In this document: positions 1 through 8,046 of the stretch, piece after piece
Layout: every line of letters starts with the position of its first letter
How positions within the stretch are numbered: the first letter of the stretch is position 1
Assembly: GCF_001594145.1 (NCBI RefSeq)
Contig: NZ_LVCF01000048.1
Coordinates: forward strand, 1-23,577
Length of the DNA: 23,577 nucleotides
DNA from: Branchiibius sp. NY16-3462-2
GTDB lineage: Bacteria; Actinomycetota; Actinomycetes; Actinomycetales; Dermatophilaceae
Direction: 5' to 3'
The notes under the pieces: generated by a model
What the model saw: only the letters and a program-made list of their open reading frames with translations
Databases searched by the model: none
Told to the model about the DNA's origin: nothing
Position numbers and translations under genes: made by a program

Positions 1-8
1 TTGTCGAT

Positions 9-41
9 TCGTCGGCAGCGTCAGATTTGGATAAGAGACAG
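9..41 (+). other. Illumina Nextera read-1 transposase adapter (artefact)
   Basis: These 33 bases match the Nextera read-1 adapter (TCGTCGGCAGCGTC tail plus the 19-bp Tn5 mosaic end) at 31 of 33 positions. The two mismatches, at 27 and 30, lie in the mosaic end. The synthetic tail shows that this is library-preparation sequence, not a natural Tn5 end. Biological sequence begins at about 42. The minus-strand gene entering from the right is therefore cut by the assembly, and bases 1-8 are also untrustworthy. Confidence 0.93.
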
Positions 42-340
42 CCTCCTGAAGCACCCCCGCCGCCTGACGAGCCCCCGCCGCCTCCTCGGCCACCACCGCG
101 ACGCGGCAGGGTATCCGACAGTGCGAACGACGGGACAGAGGGACGGCGCGCATCGGGGTCCTCGCCAATCAGAGCTCCAGCGATTGCAGAGAGGAGTGCG
201 TCGTAAGCCGGGTCGCCATCGATTCCCGGGGCGTCATTACTCGGTGCATCAGTGGACTGGCCCCCCAATGAGGTCCATTCGTCACGTACCTGATCCCAAG
301 CGGCGGCGCCACTCCCGCCAAACGCTCCATTAGTGCCCAT
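42..340 (-). CDS. QatB-like glycine-rich protein, 3' end missing
   Basis: I translated this partial gene by hand. It starts at ATG 340 inside the last codons of the KAP NTPase gene (11-nt overlap) and is open for 99 codons until it meets the adapter. The protein begins MGTNGAFGGSG, has a moderately acidic stretch (about residues 30-65), then PRRGGGRGGGGG followed by Gly/Ser repeats. An MGT...GG start, a glycine tract and a position directly after a KAP NTPase resemble QatB of the QatABCD anti-phage system, whose function is unknown. This is from memory of the family, without a search. Overlap with the KAP gene implies translational coupling. The C-terminus and any qatC/qatD (QueC-like, TatD-like) genes would lie beyond the contig edge. 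It could also be an unrelated KAP partner. Confidence 0.6.
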
Positions 341-2060
341 TGGTGCTCTTTATCTCCATCTTGGCCGCTTGTGCCACCATGTCGTCTATGCCGTCTTCGG
401 TGGCAAGTCGTTGGAGGATCGGCTGGTACTGAGCTTTCAGTGTGGCGCCGTTCATGTTGACTACCGTTCCCGTGGTCAGCCGACGGAGTAGTTCGCCGGC
501 GGCCTCGATGACGAGTTCGACGAGGCTGGGTGTCTTGTCGGCCCACTGGATTGTCATCTCGAACAAGACGTCGAGGTCGTCGAGTCGTCGGCCTTGCCTG
601 AGGCTCAGCTCCATCGCTGCTCGCTGTTCGGCTTCACCGAGCGCAGTCAGCTCGACGAGTGCTGCTTCGCGAGCTGCGGTACCCGTGCCAAGGAGGTCCG
701 TGACGAGACGGATCACTGTGTCACTTGTGTCCTCGCCAGCGCGGACGTTTAGGAGCGATGCGGCGAGGTCCAGGTAGAGGCTTAGGTCAAGCTCCGCGAG
801 CGATGGTTCGCTCGCCGCCCAGTGGTGGGTGTCTTCGCCGATTTTGTCTGGGCGGGTCACACCGTCCTCACCGTGCGCCCACCCTTCCCATGCGGTAAGT
901 AGCGCAGTCCTCTCAGGTCTCGGAGTTGCGGCCAACGTCTCGAAGGAGGATCGGTGGAGGTCCTCCAGTAGCAACATCTTCATGAGAACTGCGGGAGCGA
1001 TGGAGACCTTCCGGGAGTGAGCCACCATCGACCGCACCCCGAAGGCGTTGAGGAAGCGCTTGATTTGACGAGGGTTGGCCAATCGGTCGGCGGACAGCCC
1101 TTCGGCCAACTGGGCAGCCAAGCTCAGGCTCTCCTCGCTCGGCTTCGGGCTTAGCTTGCCAAGGTCTCCCAGCAGCGGCGATAGACCCAGTTGACGGCGA
1201 CTGGAACAGTGGTTTGCGAGTGCTTCGATCTCGTCTGGGGTTGCTCCCTCGGTTTGAGTGAGCAGCAGGCCGATGTATGCCTCGGCGTCGGCTGTTGCCA
1301 ACCTCGGTAGGGTCACTGGAAGTTGAACGATCTTCTCTAGATAGCGGGTGGCAAAAGCCCCGCTGCGGTTGGTCTCGCCGAGGCTGACCGCGATGGAGTC
1401 CCGGACCATCTCTTGGTCGGCAGCCACGACGAACACCATCTTGGGCACAGCGAGGAACAGCTTGATTCCTTCGAGTGTTGCCATGACGGCAGGAGGCAGG
1501 CAACGGTCCAGATCGTCAACCATCACGACTACTCGATCAACGTCTGGTAGCCCGCCTATGAGCTTGCCGAAGGAGTCCTTGAATCCGCTCATGGACTTGT
1601 CATCCGAGCGTGCCTTCGGGGTGAACGCGTCAATCAACTCGTCCGGTTTCCACTGCATGGTGAGGGCGCCCTTGCCAAGGGTGAGCCCAACGCGGGTCCA
1701 GCTGATGCGCTTCAGGAGGTCCGCGACGCGATCCTTCACGGTGCTATCCGCTTGGAATGCGGCCCCAAGTTGGTCGAGCACTTCGGCAATCAGTGAGCCG
1801 CGTACGTCATCGTGGTTGTCGTACTGCCAAGGGTCCGTTCGTATGACGGCGTACCGCCCCGCGGCTTCCAAGCGACTCTCTAGAAGATTGAGCACCGTGG
1901 ACTTGCCGCCGCCCCAGGGGCTGTGAACGCCGATCGCGAGCGGATCGACGTTGGCCGTACCGATCGCCTTCACGATTGGGTCGACGACAGCGTCAAATCC
2001 GAGGAAGTCGTCGAGGCTAGGGTTGTCGTCCCAGAGCCGCAGTGTCGCGGAGTCAGTCAT
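330..2060 (-). CDS. KAP family P-loop NTPase (QatA-like)
   Basis: This 576-residue protein has the hallmarks of KAP NTPases, which are STAND-related ATPases common in anti-phage systems. The Walker A motif is SPWGGGKST (G50-T55) after a hydrophobic strand. The Walker B motif is VVVMVDDLDRC (D182, D183, D185, R186), the typical KAP form with DDLDR. A sensor-like segment VFVVAADQ follows at 209-216. The C-terminal half is helical and unassigned. The ATG at 2060 overlaps the TGA of the upstream HEPN gene by 4 nt (ATGA), and its own end overlaps the QatB-like start, so the three genes form one coupled operon. No transmembrane hairpin was seen, unlike many animal KAPs. It probably supplies ATP-dependent sensing or remodelling in a defence complex. 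The Qat assignment depends on the partial neighbour. Confidence 0.85.
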   Translation of the reverse strand: MTDSATLRLWDDNPSLDDFLGFDAVVDPIVKAIGTANVDPLAIGVHSPWGGGKSTVLNLLESRLEAAGRYAVIRTDPWQYDNHDDVRGSLIAEVLDQLGAAFQADSTVKDRVADLLKRISWTRVGLTLGKGALTMQWKPDELIDAFTPKARSDDKSMSGFKDSFGKLIGGLPDVDRVVVMVDDLDRCLPPAVMATLEGIKLFLAVPKMVFVVAADQEMVRDSIAVSLGETNRSGAFATRYLEKIVQLPVTLPRLATADAEAYIGLLLTQTEGATPDEIEALANHCSSRRQLGLSPLLGDLGKLSPKPSEESLSLAAQLAEGLSADRLANPRQIKRFLNAFGVRSMVAHSRKVSIAPAVLMKMLLLEDLHRSSFETLAATPRPERTALLTAWEGWAHGEDGVTRPDKIGEDTHHWAASEPSLAELDLSLYLDLAASLLNVRAGEDTSDTVIRLVTDLLGTGTAAREAALVELTALGEAEQRAAMELSLRQGRRLDDLDVLFEMTIQWADKTPSLVELVIEAAGELLRRLTTGTVVNMNGATLKAQYQPILQRLATEDGIDDMVAQAAKMEIKSTNGH

Positions 2061-2908
2061 GGCGTTGGCTCCTCGCTGGTCAGCCGCTTCACGGCGTCGA
2101 GTTGACGATGGACATAGGAGAAGAGGGAGAAGGCGTCGTAGAAGTCAGCGAGCTCTTCGTCAATCAGGATTCTGTTGGAGTGCGCTCGCGGGTTTCGAAA
2201 GTGCCCGTGGATGCCTACCAGCAGGTTCTTAAATCCTCGGTGCGCACTGATCTCGGATTCCGATCCGTGACCATTGATCGACCAGATGGGTCGTTCGCGA
2301 TTGGTGCCGAACACCCCGTCGTAGAGCGTTGCGCCGTCGCCGGCGAGCCCTGTTATCGCCCGGACCCTGGCCGGGATGCTCTTCGACGCCTCAGACATCG
2401 CGTGGAACAGCGAGCGATTGACAAGTTCCTCATCGCAATAGCGGAGCAGTTCGGAGTGACAGCCGCGACGCTTCAGCTCGGTCTGAAGACGCCCCGCGAG
2501 CGCTGCCCCTTCCTCGATTGTGGATGCCTTCTTCCCCGTCACGAGCTTGCCGGTCTCGTTGATCGAATAGCCATAGAACACGAGGAACTCATTGAGCCGA
2601 TCGCGCAGATCGTTGAACCGGTTCGGCTGAGTCACGTACCTGCCTGGACTCATGGCCCTGGCGATGAAGGCACCGACAACGTTGCCTGCCTGCTGTCGGG
2701 CCTGAACATTGTGCAGAGTGACGTACAGACTCTCGCGCTTGTTCGCGCCAGTCTCCCGCTGATCGACTCGAACCATGCGAAGAAGGGAGTCGATCTCTGA
2801 ACCTGTGAGGCCAGGAAAGTCCGTCTGCGCGAGCACATCACACACGCCCTTGACCATCTCCGTGGGGAACGGCGGTATCTTCTTGGGTCTCTGAGTGGTG
2901 GTCGTCAC
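2057..2908 (-). CDS. TIGR02391-like protein with HEPN RNase motif
   Basis: A 283-residue protein starting at GTG 2908. The C-terminal part contains FRNPRAH, so R238-N239-x3-H243 fits the catalytic R(N)x3-5H signature of HEPN ribonucleases. The surrounding sequence (GFKNLLVGIHGHFRNPRAH) resembles the TIGR02391 (Ymh) family C-terminus. HEPN proteins commonly cut RNA in abortive-infection and toxin-antitoxin systems. The N-terminal ~110 residues are helical and unassigned. The stop codon overlaps the KAP NTPase start (ATGA), so the two are probably made together. This makes it a candidate effector controlled by the KAP protein. TIGR02391 is not part of the four-gene Qat system as I know it. The family call is from memory, but the motif is visible. 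Confidence 0.72.
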   Translation of the reverse strand: MTTTTQRPKKIPPFPTEMVKGVCDVLAQTDFPGLTGSEIDSLLRMVRVDQRETGANKRESLYVTLHNVQARQQAGNVVGAFIARAMSPGRYVTQPNRFNDLRDRLNEFLVFYGYSINETGKLVTGKKASTIEEGAALAGRLQTELKRRGCHSELLRYCDEELVNRSLFHAMSEASKSIPARVRAITGLAGDGATLYDGVFGTNRERPIWSINGHGSESEISAHRGFKNLLVGIHGHFRNPRAHSNRILIDEELADFYDAFSLFSYVHRQLDAVKRLTSEEPTP

Positions 2909-3021
2909 CGAGCGTCCCTGTTCTCAGGCGACCGACCAGAGTGCTGCGCCTAGTGAGTAGTTGTCATGACGCCTCAATGGTCCCACGCTCCTCCAGGTCG
3001 GCGGAGGCGACGCACCGACAC

Positions 3022-3050
3022 CGAGCAAGCTCGTCGACCTTCGACGGTCG
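3022..3050 (-). terminator. Tandem GC-rich hairpins after the relaxase gene
   Basis: About 16 nt past the relaxase stop (minus strand) come two adjacent inverted repeats: CGACC/GGTCG with a 6-nt loop (3035-3050), then CGAGC/GCTCG with a 2-nt loop (3022-3033). There is no T-tract and the stems are only 5 bp, so this is a weak terminator candidate. The rest of 2909-3066 shows no gene and presumably holds the promoter of the HEPN-KAP operon. Confidence 0.22.
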
Positions 3051-3066
3051 GGTCTCGATGGCGAGG

Positions 3067-6000
3067 TCAGAGACTCCTAGGTGCATCGCGCTGCACTGAA
3101 GTGGCGGAGGCGATCATGCTCTCCACGCCCCCAACTTGTCTGCGCATTCCTTCGTAGGCGGATCGCGCTCGCGCGGCGTCGATCTTCTGGGCGGCCGACT
3201 CGGGCGGAGCACCGAGAGGTGCGTCGTCGGTGATGCGGTAGCGGTCTCGGTAGGCGGCGACCGCGCGGGCGGCCTTGCGCCAGGTGGCGGCTCGTCGCCG
3301 GTCGTTCGGCTGCGCTCCAAGAGCGTCCGTCCACGGCGCGTTCTCGGCGAGCGCAGCTTCGAGCGCGGCATCGGCGCGCGCCTCGATCAGCTCCTCTCGC
3401 TCGTCGAGCGCCGCGTACATCTCGGGGTCGATGACTCCGTGCGCCTGTGGGATGAGGCCGGCGATGAGTCGCGGTGGCTTGCGAGTCCTGCCCGAGCCTG
3501 CGGGCCGGGCGGTCGCCCGTTCGACCCGGTAGTGGAGTACGGCGGCGATGTCGTCGGCGTCGTCGAACCCGCGCGCTGCGACGAGGCGTGGCAGCAGTGC
3601 GTCGACGTTGTGATGGTTGGCCTCGGCGCGTCGGAGTTCGGCCGTGAGCGGGCCGAACGCTTCGGACTCGATGGCGTTCTCGGCCTGTTCGTCGGTGAGT
3701 CCGGAGCCGCGGATGAGGGTTGCCCAGCGGTCGTGTTGGGCTGCGGCGGCGATGGTCTCGTACTCGGCGGCGAGCTGGGCGATCGAGCCCCACTGTTCCT
3801 GTTCGGCCACGACGGTCTCGTGCGCCGAGAGTTCGGCTCCGCTGTGCCGTAGAACGCCGTAGAGCACGCTTCGCGCGGTGGCATGCGGGTCGTCACCAGG
3901 GTGCGGCTGGGCATGGTCGTCTGCGCGGTCGAGAGTCACGTAAGCGTGGTTCGAGCGCCGTCCTCGGGTCATCGCGACGTAGAAGGTCTCTCTCGTCGAG
4001 GTCGGTTCGACCAACACGTGTGCGGTGTCGGTCGTGACACCTTGCGCTCGGTAGGCGGTGACTGCGTAGCCGAGATCGACATGCTCGGCCACGTACGAGG
4101 CTGGGAGGACGATGCTGCCGCCGAACCTGCTCCTTCGCTTCCGAGCCCTGCTGGTGCCGTCGTCGCGAACAACGGTGCCGGTTCCGTAGTCGCGTGCGAT
4201 GGTGATGGTCCCGTCGTCGCCGACGGCGGTGATGGTCCAGATGTCGCCGTTGCGCACCCAGTCCCGCCCGGCCAGGGTGCGCAGTTCGCGCTTGTTCTGT
4301 CGCGTGATGATGGTGTCGCCGACGCCTGCGGCGGTGCCGTCGCGCAGCTCGACTTCGCGGTCGGGGTTCAGCGTCTTGTTGAGGATCAGGTCGGCGCGGG
4401 CGCGACGGTTCAGCGTGGTCACGTCTTCGTGGGTTTCGGCGATCAGCACCGAGACGAGTCCGGCGTCGCGGTCGGCGCGCCAGGCGTTGTAGGCGGCGTC
4501 GGTCATGGCCTCGGAGTCGCCGTCGGTGATGCGCTCGTGGGCGAGGTAGGTGTCGATAGCCGCCGTGCGTCCGTGACGTAGCTCGAGTGAGGCGGTCTTC
4601 TCCCAGGTATGGGTGAAGCGGTGGACGTCGACCAGTTCGGGGGTGTCGGCCCGGTCTCTGGCGATCATTGCGAAAGCGCCGCCGGCGTCCACGGATTGCA
4701 GTTGGGCGTAGTCGCCGACCAGCAGCACCTTCGCGCCCGCTTCCTGGGCGAGGTGGGTGATGCGGTCCAGTGACAGGGTGCCGGCGAGGGAGGCTTCGTC
4801 GATGACGACGAGCTGACCCGCCTCGAAGGTGGTGCCGTGGAGGAGGTGGTTCTGCCACCACTTCGCCGTGTTCTCAGTCTCGATCCCGAGATCGTCGGCG
4901 AGGACCTGGGCGGCAACCGCTGACGGGGCCAGGCCGACGACCGAGCCGGGGCCGTGCTCGGCTTCCCAAGCGCGACGGAGCGCATTCATGGCGGTGGTCT
5001 TGCCCGCCCCGGCGGGACCGACAAGCACGTCGAGCACCCGTCCCGACACCGCGATGCGGGCCAAGGCGTCGGCTTGGTCGTCGCCGAGCATCAGGCCGTC
5101 CGCGTCGGGTCTGGCGGTGATCTTCTCGGCCGTGGCAAGCGGCACCGTCGGCCCGGCCAGGTTGGCAGCTCGTTCGAGGAGTCTGTCCTCGGCAGCAAGC
5201 TGGGACTCGGAGGTGAACACGGTAGAGCTCTTCGGACGGAACACTGAGGTGCCGTCAGGCCGACGGAACACGACCGGCGAGGCCGCGAGTTCGGGCGGGG
5301 TCAACCGAAGCGAGACGAGCTCGGCGGCGTCGGTGACCATCGCGACGATGGCTTCCCGATCCTGCATGGTGGCGAATCGCCAACCCATTGTCTGCCGGGA
5401 TGCCTCGGCCATGAGATTCCACCGTCGCCAGGTCGAGCGCTTCTCGCCGACCACCTCGACGACTGAACGCCCAATCTCGCCGATCACGTCGAGCGGCACG
5501 TCGTCGGCGCGCAGCAGGAGCGGTTTGTCGTTGTCGGTCATCTCGCGTGCCCACGTCGTCGCGTCCCGATCGAGGGTCTTGGACGCGCGATCCCGCCACT
5601 CAGCGGTCAGGTCAGCCAAGGATCGGACCTGCTTCTCAGGCCTCGTAGCCAGCGTGGCCTGGGCTCGCAGTTTGAGGATCATCGCGTTCGATGGTTGGTG
5701 TCCGTGCTGGGCAACGTACTCGGCGATGAGCCGGTTCTTCTCGGCGTCGATGTGGCGAGCGCGGGTGGAGAACTCCGCGACCAGTTCCTCCGGCACGCCG
5801 GTGATAGCCCACGCTGGGTTCCGGTCCCGCCCCATCTCGCGGGCCTCCCACGAGACGCCGAAGGTGCGCGTCATGTGGTCGGCGAACGCAGCTTCGTGCA
5901 GTTCGGAGAGCGCGACGACGGCGGCGTGCATCGGTCTGCCGTCGAGCGATCGCCATTTCCCATCGAGGACGGTCTTGGCCTTGTTGCTGATGACGACGTG

Positions 6001-6678
6001 CGTGTGGAGGTGGGGGTCGCCGGCGCGGGAGTCGAAGTGATCGAAGGCGGTTGCGATGAGCCCGGTGACATCGACCTGTGCAACCGCGCCGTCACCGGCG
6101 GTTGCACCCGTGCGTGTGGCTGCAACCTCGCGCTCCATGAACGCAACCACCTCCGCAACCGCTCGATGATGCGCCTCCGCGATCAGCGCTTGGACCCCGG
6201 CGTCGGCAACCGCCCACAACACGCTCGCGGACTTCGGGATCGAGAAGGTGAAGTCGAAACCCGCCACCGCACGGCGTGTGCTGCGGGCAGTCTCCTCGGC
6301 AACTATCTGCGCGACAGCCTCACCCTTGGCCCCAGGTGTCATCGTCGACTCAAGGCCTGCGATCCGTGCCTCGATCCGCTCGTTCTGGCTCTTGTACGTC
6401 GCGAAGCCCAAGCCGAGTTTGTCGCCGGTGATTGGATCACAGCCCGTGCCCATCAGGAGCTGGAGCTGGTCTCCTGATACTCGGTCGCCCACCTGAATCT
6501 CGCCCTTGCCGAGGGCCGCTACACCCGCGCCAAGCCAGCGACCAGGCGGGGTGCCCTCCTCCATGTAGTAACGAGTGAGCGGCGTCGAGAGCGGCCGGTT
6601 GCCGTCGGCGGCCACGACCGTCTTGAGCAGGTACTTGTAGCCATCACCCGCCGACATCACGCGCATCGAAACCGTCAT
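3067..6678 (-). CDS. MobF (TrwC/TraI-type) conjugative relaxase-helicase
   Basis: The protein is 1203 residues from the chosen start at ATG 6678. A 13-codon upstream extension is open, but this ATG follows a strong GGAGGTGA ribosome binding site and begins MTVSMRVMSAGDGY, the usual relaxase N-terminus. The relaxase domain shows the catalytic tyrosines Y37/Y38 (TRYYME) and the three-histidine metal site HLHTH (H223, H225, H227). The helicase domain has Walker A GPAGAGKTT (G554-T562), Walker B DEAS (D627-S630), and the C-terminal motifs TAYRAQG and YVAMTRGR of superfamily 1 helicases. It nicks oriT, stays bound to the transferred strand and unwinds the plasmid during conjugation. The C-terminal ~300 residues are Ala/Arg-rich and unassigned. 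No coupling protein or type IV secretion gene lies in the window. Confidence 0.96.
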   Translation of the reverse strand: MTVSMRVMSAGDGYKYLLKTVVAADGNRPLSTPLTRYYMEEGTPPGRWLGAGVAALGKGEIQVGDRVSGDQLQLLMGTGCDPITGDKLGLGFATYKSQNERIEARIAGLESTMTPGAKGEAVAQIVAEETARSTRRAVAGFDFTFSIPKSASVLWAVADAGVQALIAEAHHRAVAEVVAFMEREVAATRTGATAGDGAVAQVDVTGLIATAFDHFDSRAGDPHLHTHVVISNKAKTVLDGKWRSLDGRPMHAAVVALSELHEAAFADHMTRTFGVSWEAREMGRDRNPAWAITGVPEELVAEFSTRARHIDAEKNRLIAEYVAQHGHQPSNAMILKLRAQATLATRPEKQVRSLADLTAEWRDRASKTLDRDATTWAREMTDNDKPLLLRADDVPLDVIGEIGRSVVEVVGEKRSTWRRWNLMAEASRQTMGWRFATMQDREAIVAMVTDAAELVSLRLTPPELAASPVVFRRPDGTSVFRPKSSTVFTSESQLAAEDRLLERAANLAGPTVPLATAEKITARPDADGLMLGDDQADALARIAVSGRVLDVLVGPAGAGKTTAMNALRRAWEAEHGPGSVVGLAPSAVAAQVLADDLGIETENTAKWWQNHLLHGTTFEAGQLVVIDEASLAGTLSLDRITHLAQEAGAKVLLVGDYAQLQSVDAGGAFAMIARDRADTPELVDVHRFTHTWEKTASLELRHGRTAAIDTYLAHERITDGDSEAMTDAAYNAWRADRDAGLVSVLIAETHEDVTTLNRRARADLILNKTLNPDREVELRDGTAAGVGDTIITRQNKRELRTLAGRDWVRNGDIWTITAVGDDGTITIARDYGTGTVVRDDGTSRARKRRSRFGGSIVLPASYVAEHVDLGYAVTAYRAQGVTTDTAHVLVEPTSTRETFYVAMTRGRRSNHAYVTLDRADDHAQPHPGDDPHATARSVLYGVLRHSGAELSAHETVVAEQEQWGSIAQLAAEYETIAAAAQHDRWATLIRGSGLTDEQAENAIESEAFGPLTAELRRAEANHHNVDALLPRLVAARGFDDADDIAAVLHYRVERATARPAGSGRTRKPPRLIAGLIPQAHGVIDPEMYAALDEREELIEARADAALEAALAENAPWTDALGAQPNDRRRAATWRKAARAVAAYRDRYRITDDAPLGAPPESAAQKIDAARARSAYEGMRRQVGGVESMIASATSVQRDAPRSL

Positions 6679-6680
6679 GC

Positions 6681-6707
6681 TCACCTCCGCTCCTGCCGGG
6701 CAGGTGA
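6681..6707 (-). promoter_or_regulatory. Inverted repeats around the relaxase ribosome binding site
   Basis: Just upstream of the relaxase start, TCACCT (6681-6686 on the plus strand) contains the complement of the GGAGGTGA ribosome binding site, and its perfect inverted partner AGGTGA lies at 6702-6707. A second perfect repeat, CCTGCC-G-GGCAGG, occupies 6692-6704. In the mRNA the upstream TCACCT could pair with the ribosome binding site and mask it, or the CCTGCC/GGCAGG stem could form instead. The two folds are mutually exclusive. A protein operator is the alternative reading. Confidence 0.4.
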
Positions 6708-6947
6708 GCATCCGCACCCGGTGACTTCTACGGCGGTAATGCCCGGATCAACCTCGACCTGCAAGACGCGTGTGACCTCGGATGGCGGTCAGAGCGAAGG
6801 CCGGAGATGGGGGCGTCGGGCGGTGTCGCTCGCGTGGCTCGACGAGCTGCGGGCGTGCCGGAGTTGTGCACCTGACAGTTGGCCAGCTCGGCATCAGTGC
6901 TCAACGAGGCACGGATGCCGGGGACGACCTTCACCGGAGCAGACTTT
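6708..6947. other. Relaxase-dcm intergenic region, no recognised gene
   Basis: This interval separates the divergent relaxase and methyltransferase genes. Short open frames exist on both strands, but none resembles a known protein or has a convincing ribosome binding site. The region should hold the two promoters. It is also a plausible place for oriT, which often lies upstream of MobF relaxases, although I could not identify a nick site. Confidence 0.35.
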
Positions 6948-8039
6948 ATGCACGACCTCGACATCAGCGGCGAACCACGACTCAGGATCGGGTCGCTGTT
7001 CAGCGGCTACGGCGGCCTCGACCTCGCCGTCGAGCACGTATTCAACGCCACGACCGTGTGGTTCTCCGAACTCAACGCGCCCGTCGCCCGCGTCTTCTCG
7101 CACCACTGACCCGAAGCTCCGAATCTTGGCGACATCACGGCCATCGACTGGAGTCAGGTCGAGCCCGTGGACATCCTCATCGGCGGATTCCCGTGCCAAG
7201 ACGTTTCCACGGTAGGCAAGCGCGCCGGCCTTGCTCCGGGTACGCGCTCGGGTCTCTGGGCGCACATGGCCGTAGCCATCGACGCGCTCCAGCCCGAATG
7301 GGTCGTCATCGAGAACGTCCGCGGGCTGCTGTCCTCACCCGCGACGCGGCCATCCGCAGAAGGAGATAACCATGACCGACGCAACCCAGGCGATGCATCC
7401 CCCGACGGCGCAACCCTTCGCAACGTGGAACCCGACCCGTGGCATCTGGGAGACTACGCAACTCGACCTCTTCGGGCTCTCGGCGCCGTTCTCGGCGATC
7501 TGGCCGACTTGCGGCTGGATGCAGGATGGATCGGCTTACCGGCTTCCCTTGTCGGCGCTCCTCACCAACGCTTCCGCATCTTCGCCCTCGCCCGGCGCAC
7601 TGTTCCGCACCCCGCTGGCGACGGACTCATCGCGCGGTGGAGAGACTCTCGACCAGGTGCGAGCGAGACGAGGGACGATTGCGCTGTCGCACCAGATCAT
7701 CGACTTCGCCCTCCACGGACCGGGTGGCTCATCGAACAGGAGAGCCGAATCGGAGACGCTGTGGTCGCTGATCGACGGACTGTTCAGCGATGGGGACGCT
7801 ACGCCGACGCCATCACTCGTTGGGAACACATCACCGGGCGACCCGCGCAAGCGCCAGCCCTCCTGAACGACGCCGACGGCCCCCGCCCAGCACCGGCATT
7901 CGTCGAATGGCTCATGGGCCTGCCGACTGGATGGGTCACCGATAGCGGCGACCTGACGCAGAATCAACAGATCACCGCCCTCGGCAACGGAGTGCTACCC
8001 CTCCAGGCTGTGTCCGCGCTGTCACTGCTCGCCGCGTGA
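6948..8039 (+). pseudogene. C5-cytosine DNA methyltransferase (Dcm-like), one internal stop
   Basis: The reading frame encodes a full phage/actinobacterial C5-cytosine methyltransferase of about 363 residues, interrupted once by TGA at 7107-7109. The motifs are in order: SAM-binding SLFSGYGGLDLAV (motif I), GGFPCQDVS with the catalytic Cys (motif IV, ~7182-7205), VIENVRGLL (motif VI), QRFRIF (motif VIII) and ALGNGVLPLQA (motif X). The stop replaces the expected Trp in HH-W-PEAPNLGDIT, so a single TGG-to-TGA change explains it, and the frame continues intact. ATG 6948 is preferred (…GGAG…TTT ATG); ATG 6915 is an alternative. Most of the middle of the gene also encodes a second protein in another frame. 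The gene is convergent with the DUF262 remnant 7 nt downstream. A sequencing error at the stop would make it a functional gene. Confidence 0.85.
7372..7866 (+). CDS. Protein of unknown function embedded in the dcm gene in another frame
   Basis: This 164-codon gene lies wholly inside the methyltransferase gene in the +1 frame. It has one of the strongest ribosome binding sites in the window (AAGGAG at 7360-7365, six bases before the ATG). Its sequence is protein-like: WNPTRGIWETTQLDLFGLS, FSAIWPTCGWMQDGSAY, then LFRTPLATDSSRGG and LDQVRARRGTIALSHQ. I recall similar TPxAxD...GG...L patterns in uncharacterised phage proteins that accompany C5-methyltransferases, but cannot search. By hand count its third-position GC is about 77% (127/165). 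The Dcm frame over the same bases has about 62%, against about 91% in Dcm's non-overlapping start (6948-7106). This implies that the embedded frame is translated and selected. Its function is unknown; a methyltransferase accessory or specificity role is only a guess. Confidence 0.75.
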   Translation: MTDATQAMHPPTAQPFATWNPTRGIWETTQLDLFGLSAPFSAIWPTCGWMQDGSAYRLPLSALLTNASASSPSPGALFRTPLATDSSRGGETLDQVRARRGTIALSHQIIDFALHGPGGSSNRRAESETLWSLIDGLFSDGDATPTPSLVGNTSPGDPRKRQPS

Positions 8040-8046
8040 ACGTGGG

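Noticed and set aside
23..41. Tn5 mosaic end as evidence of a natural transposon
   Set aside because: It is joined to the synthetic Nextera tail at 9-22, so it is a library adapter.
2042..2800. 252-codon plus-strand frame opposite the HEPN gene
   Set aside because: The minus-strand frame carries the HEPN motif and an ATGA link to the KAP gene. The plus-strand product has no recognisable features.
4829..6040. 403-codon plus-strand open frame opposite the relaxase
   Set aside because: The translation is Ser/Arg/Ala-rich, typical of the complement of GC-rich coding sequence. The relaxase motifs occupy the other strand.
6721..7215. 164-codon plus-strand frame upstream of and overlapping dcm
   Set aside because: It has no ribosome binding site and a Ser/Arg/Thr-rich composition. 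It overlaps the methyltransferase motifs in another frame without any sign of its own selection.
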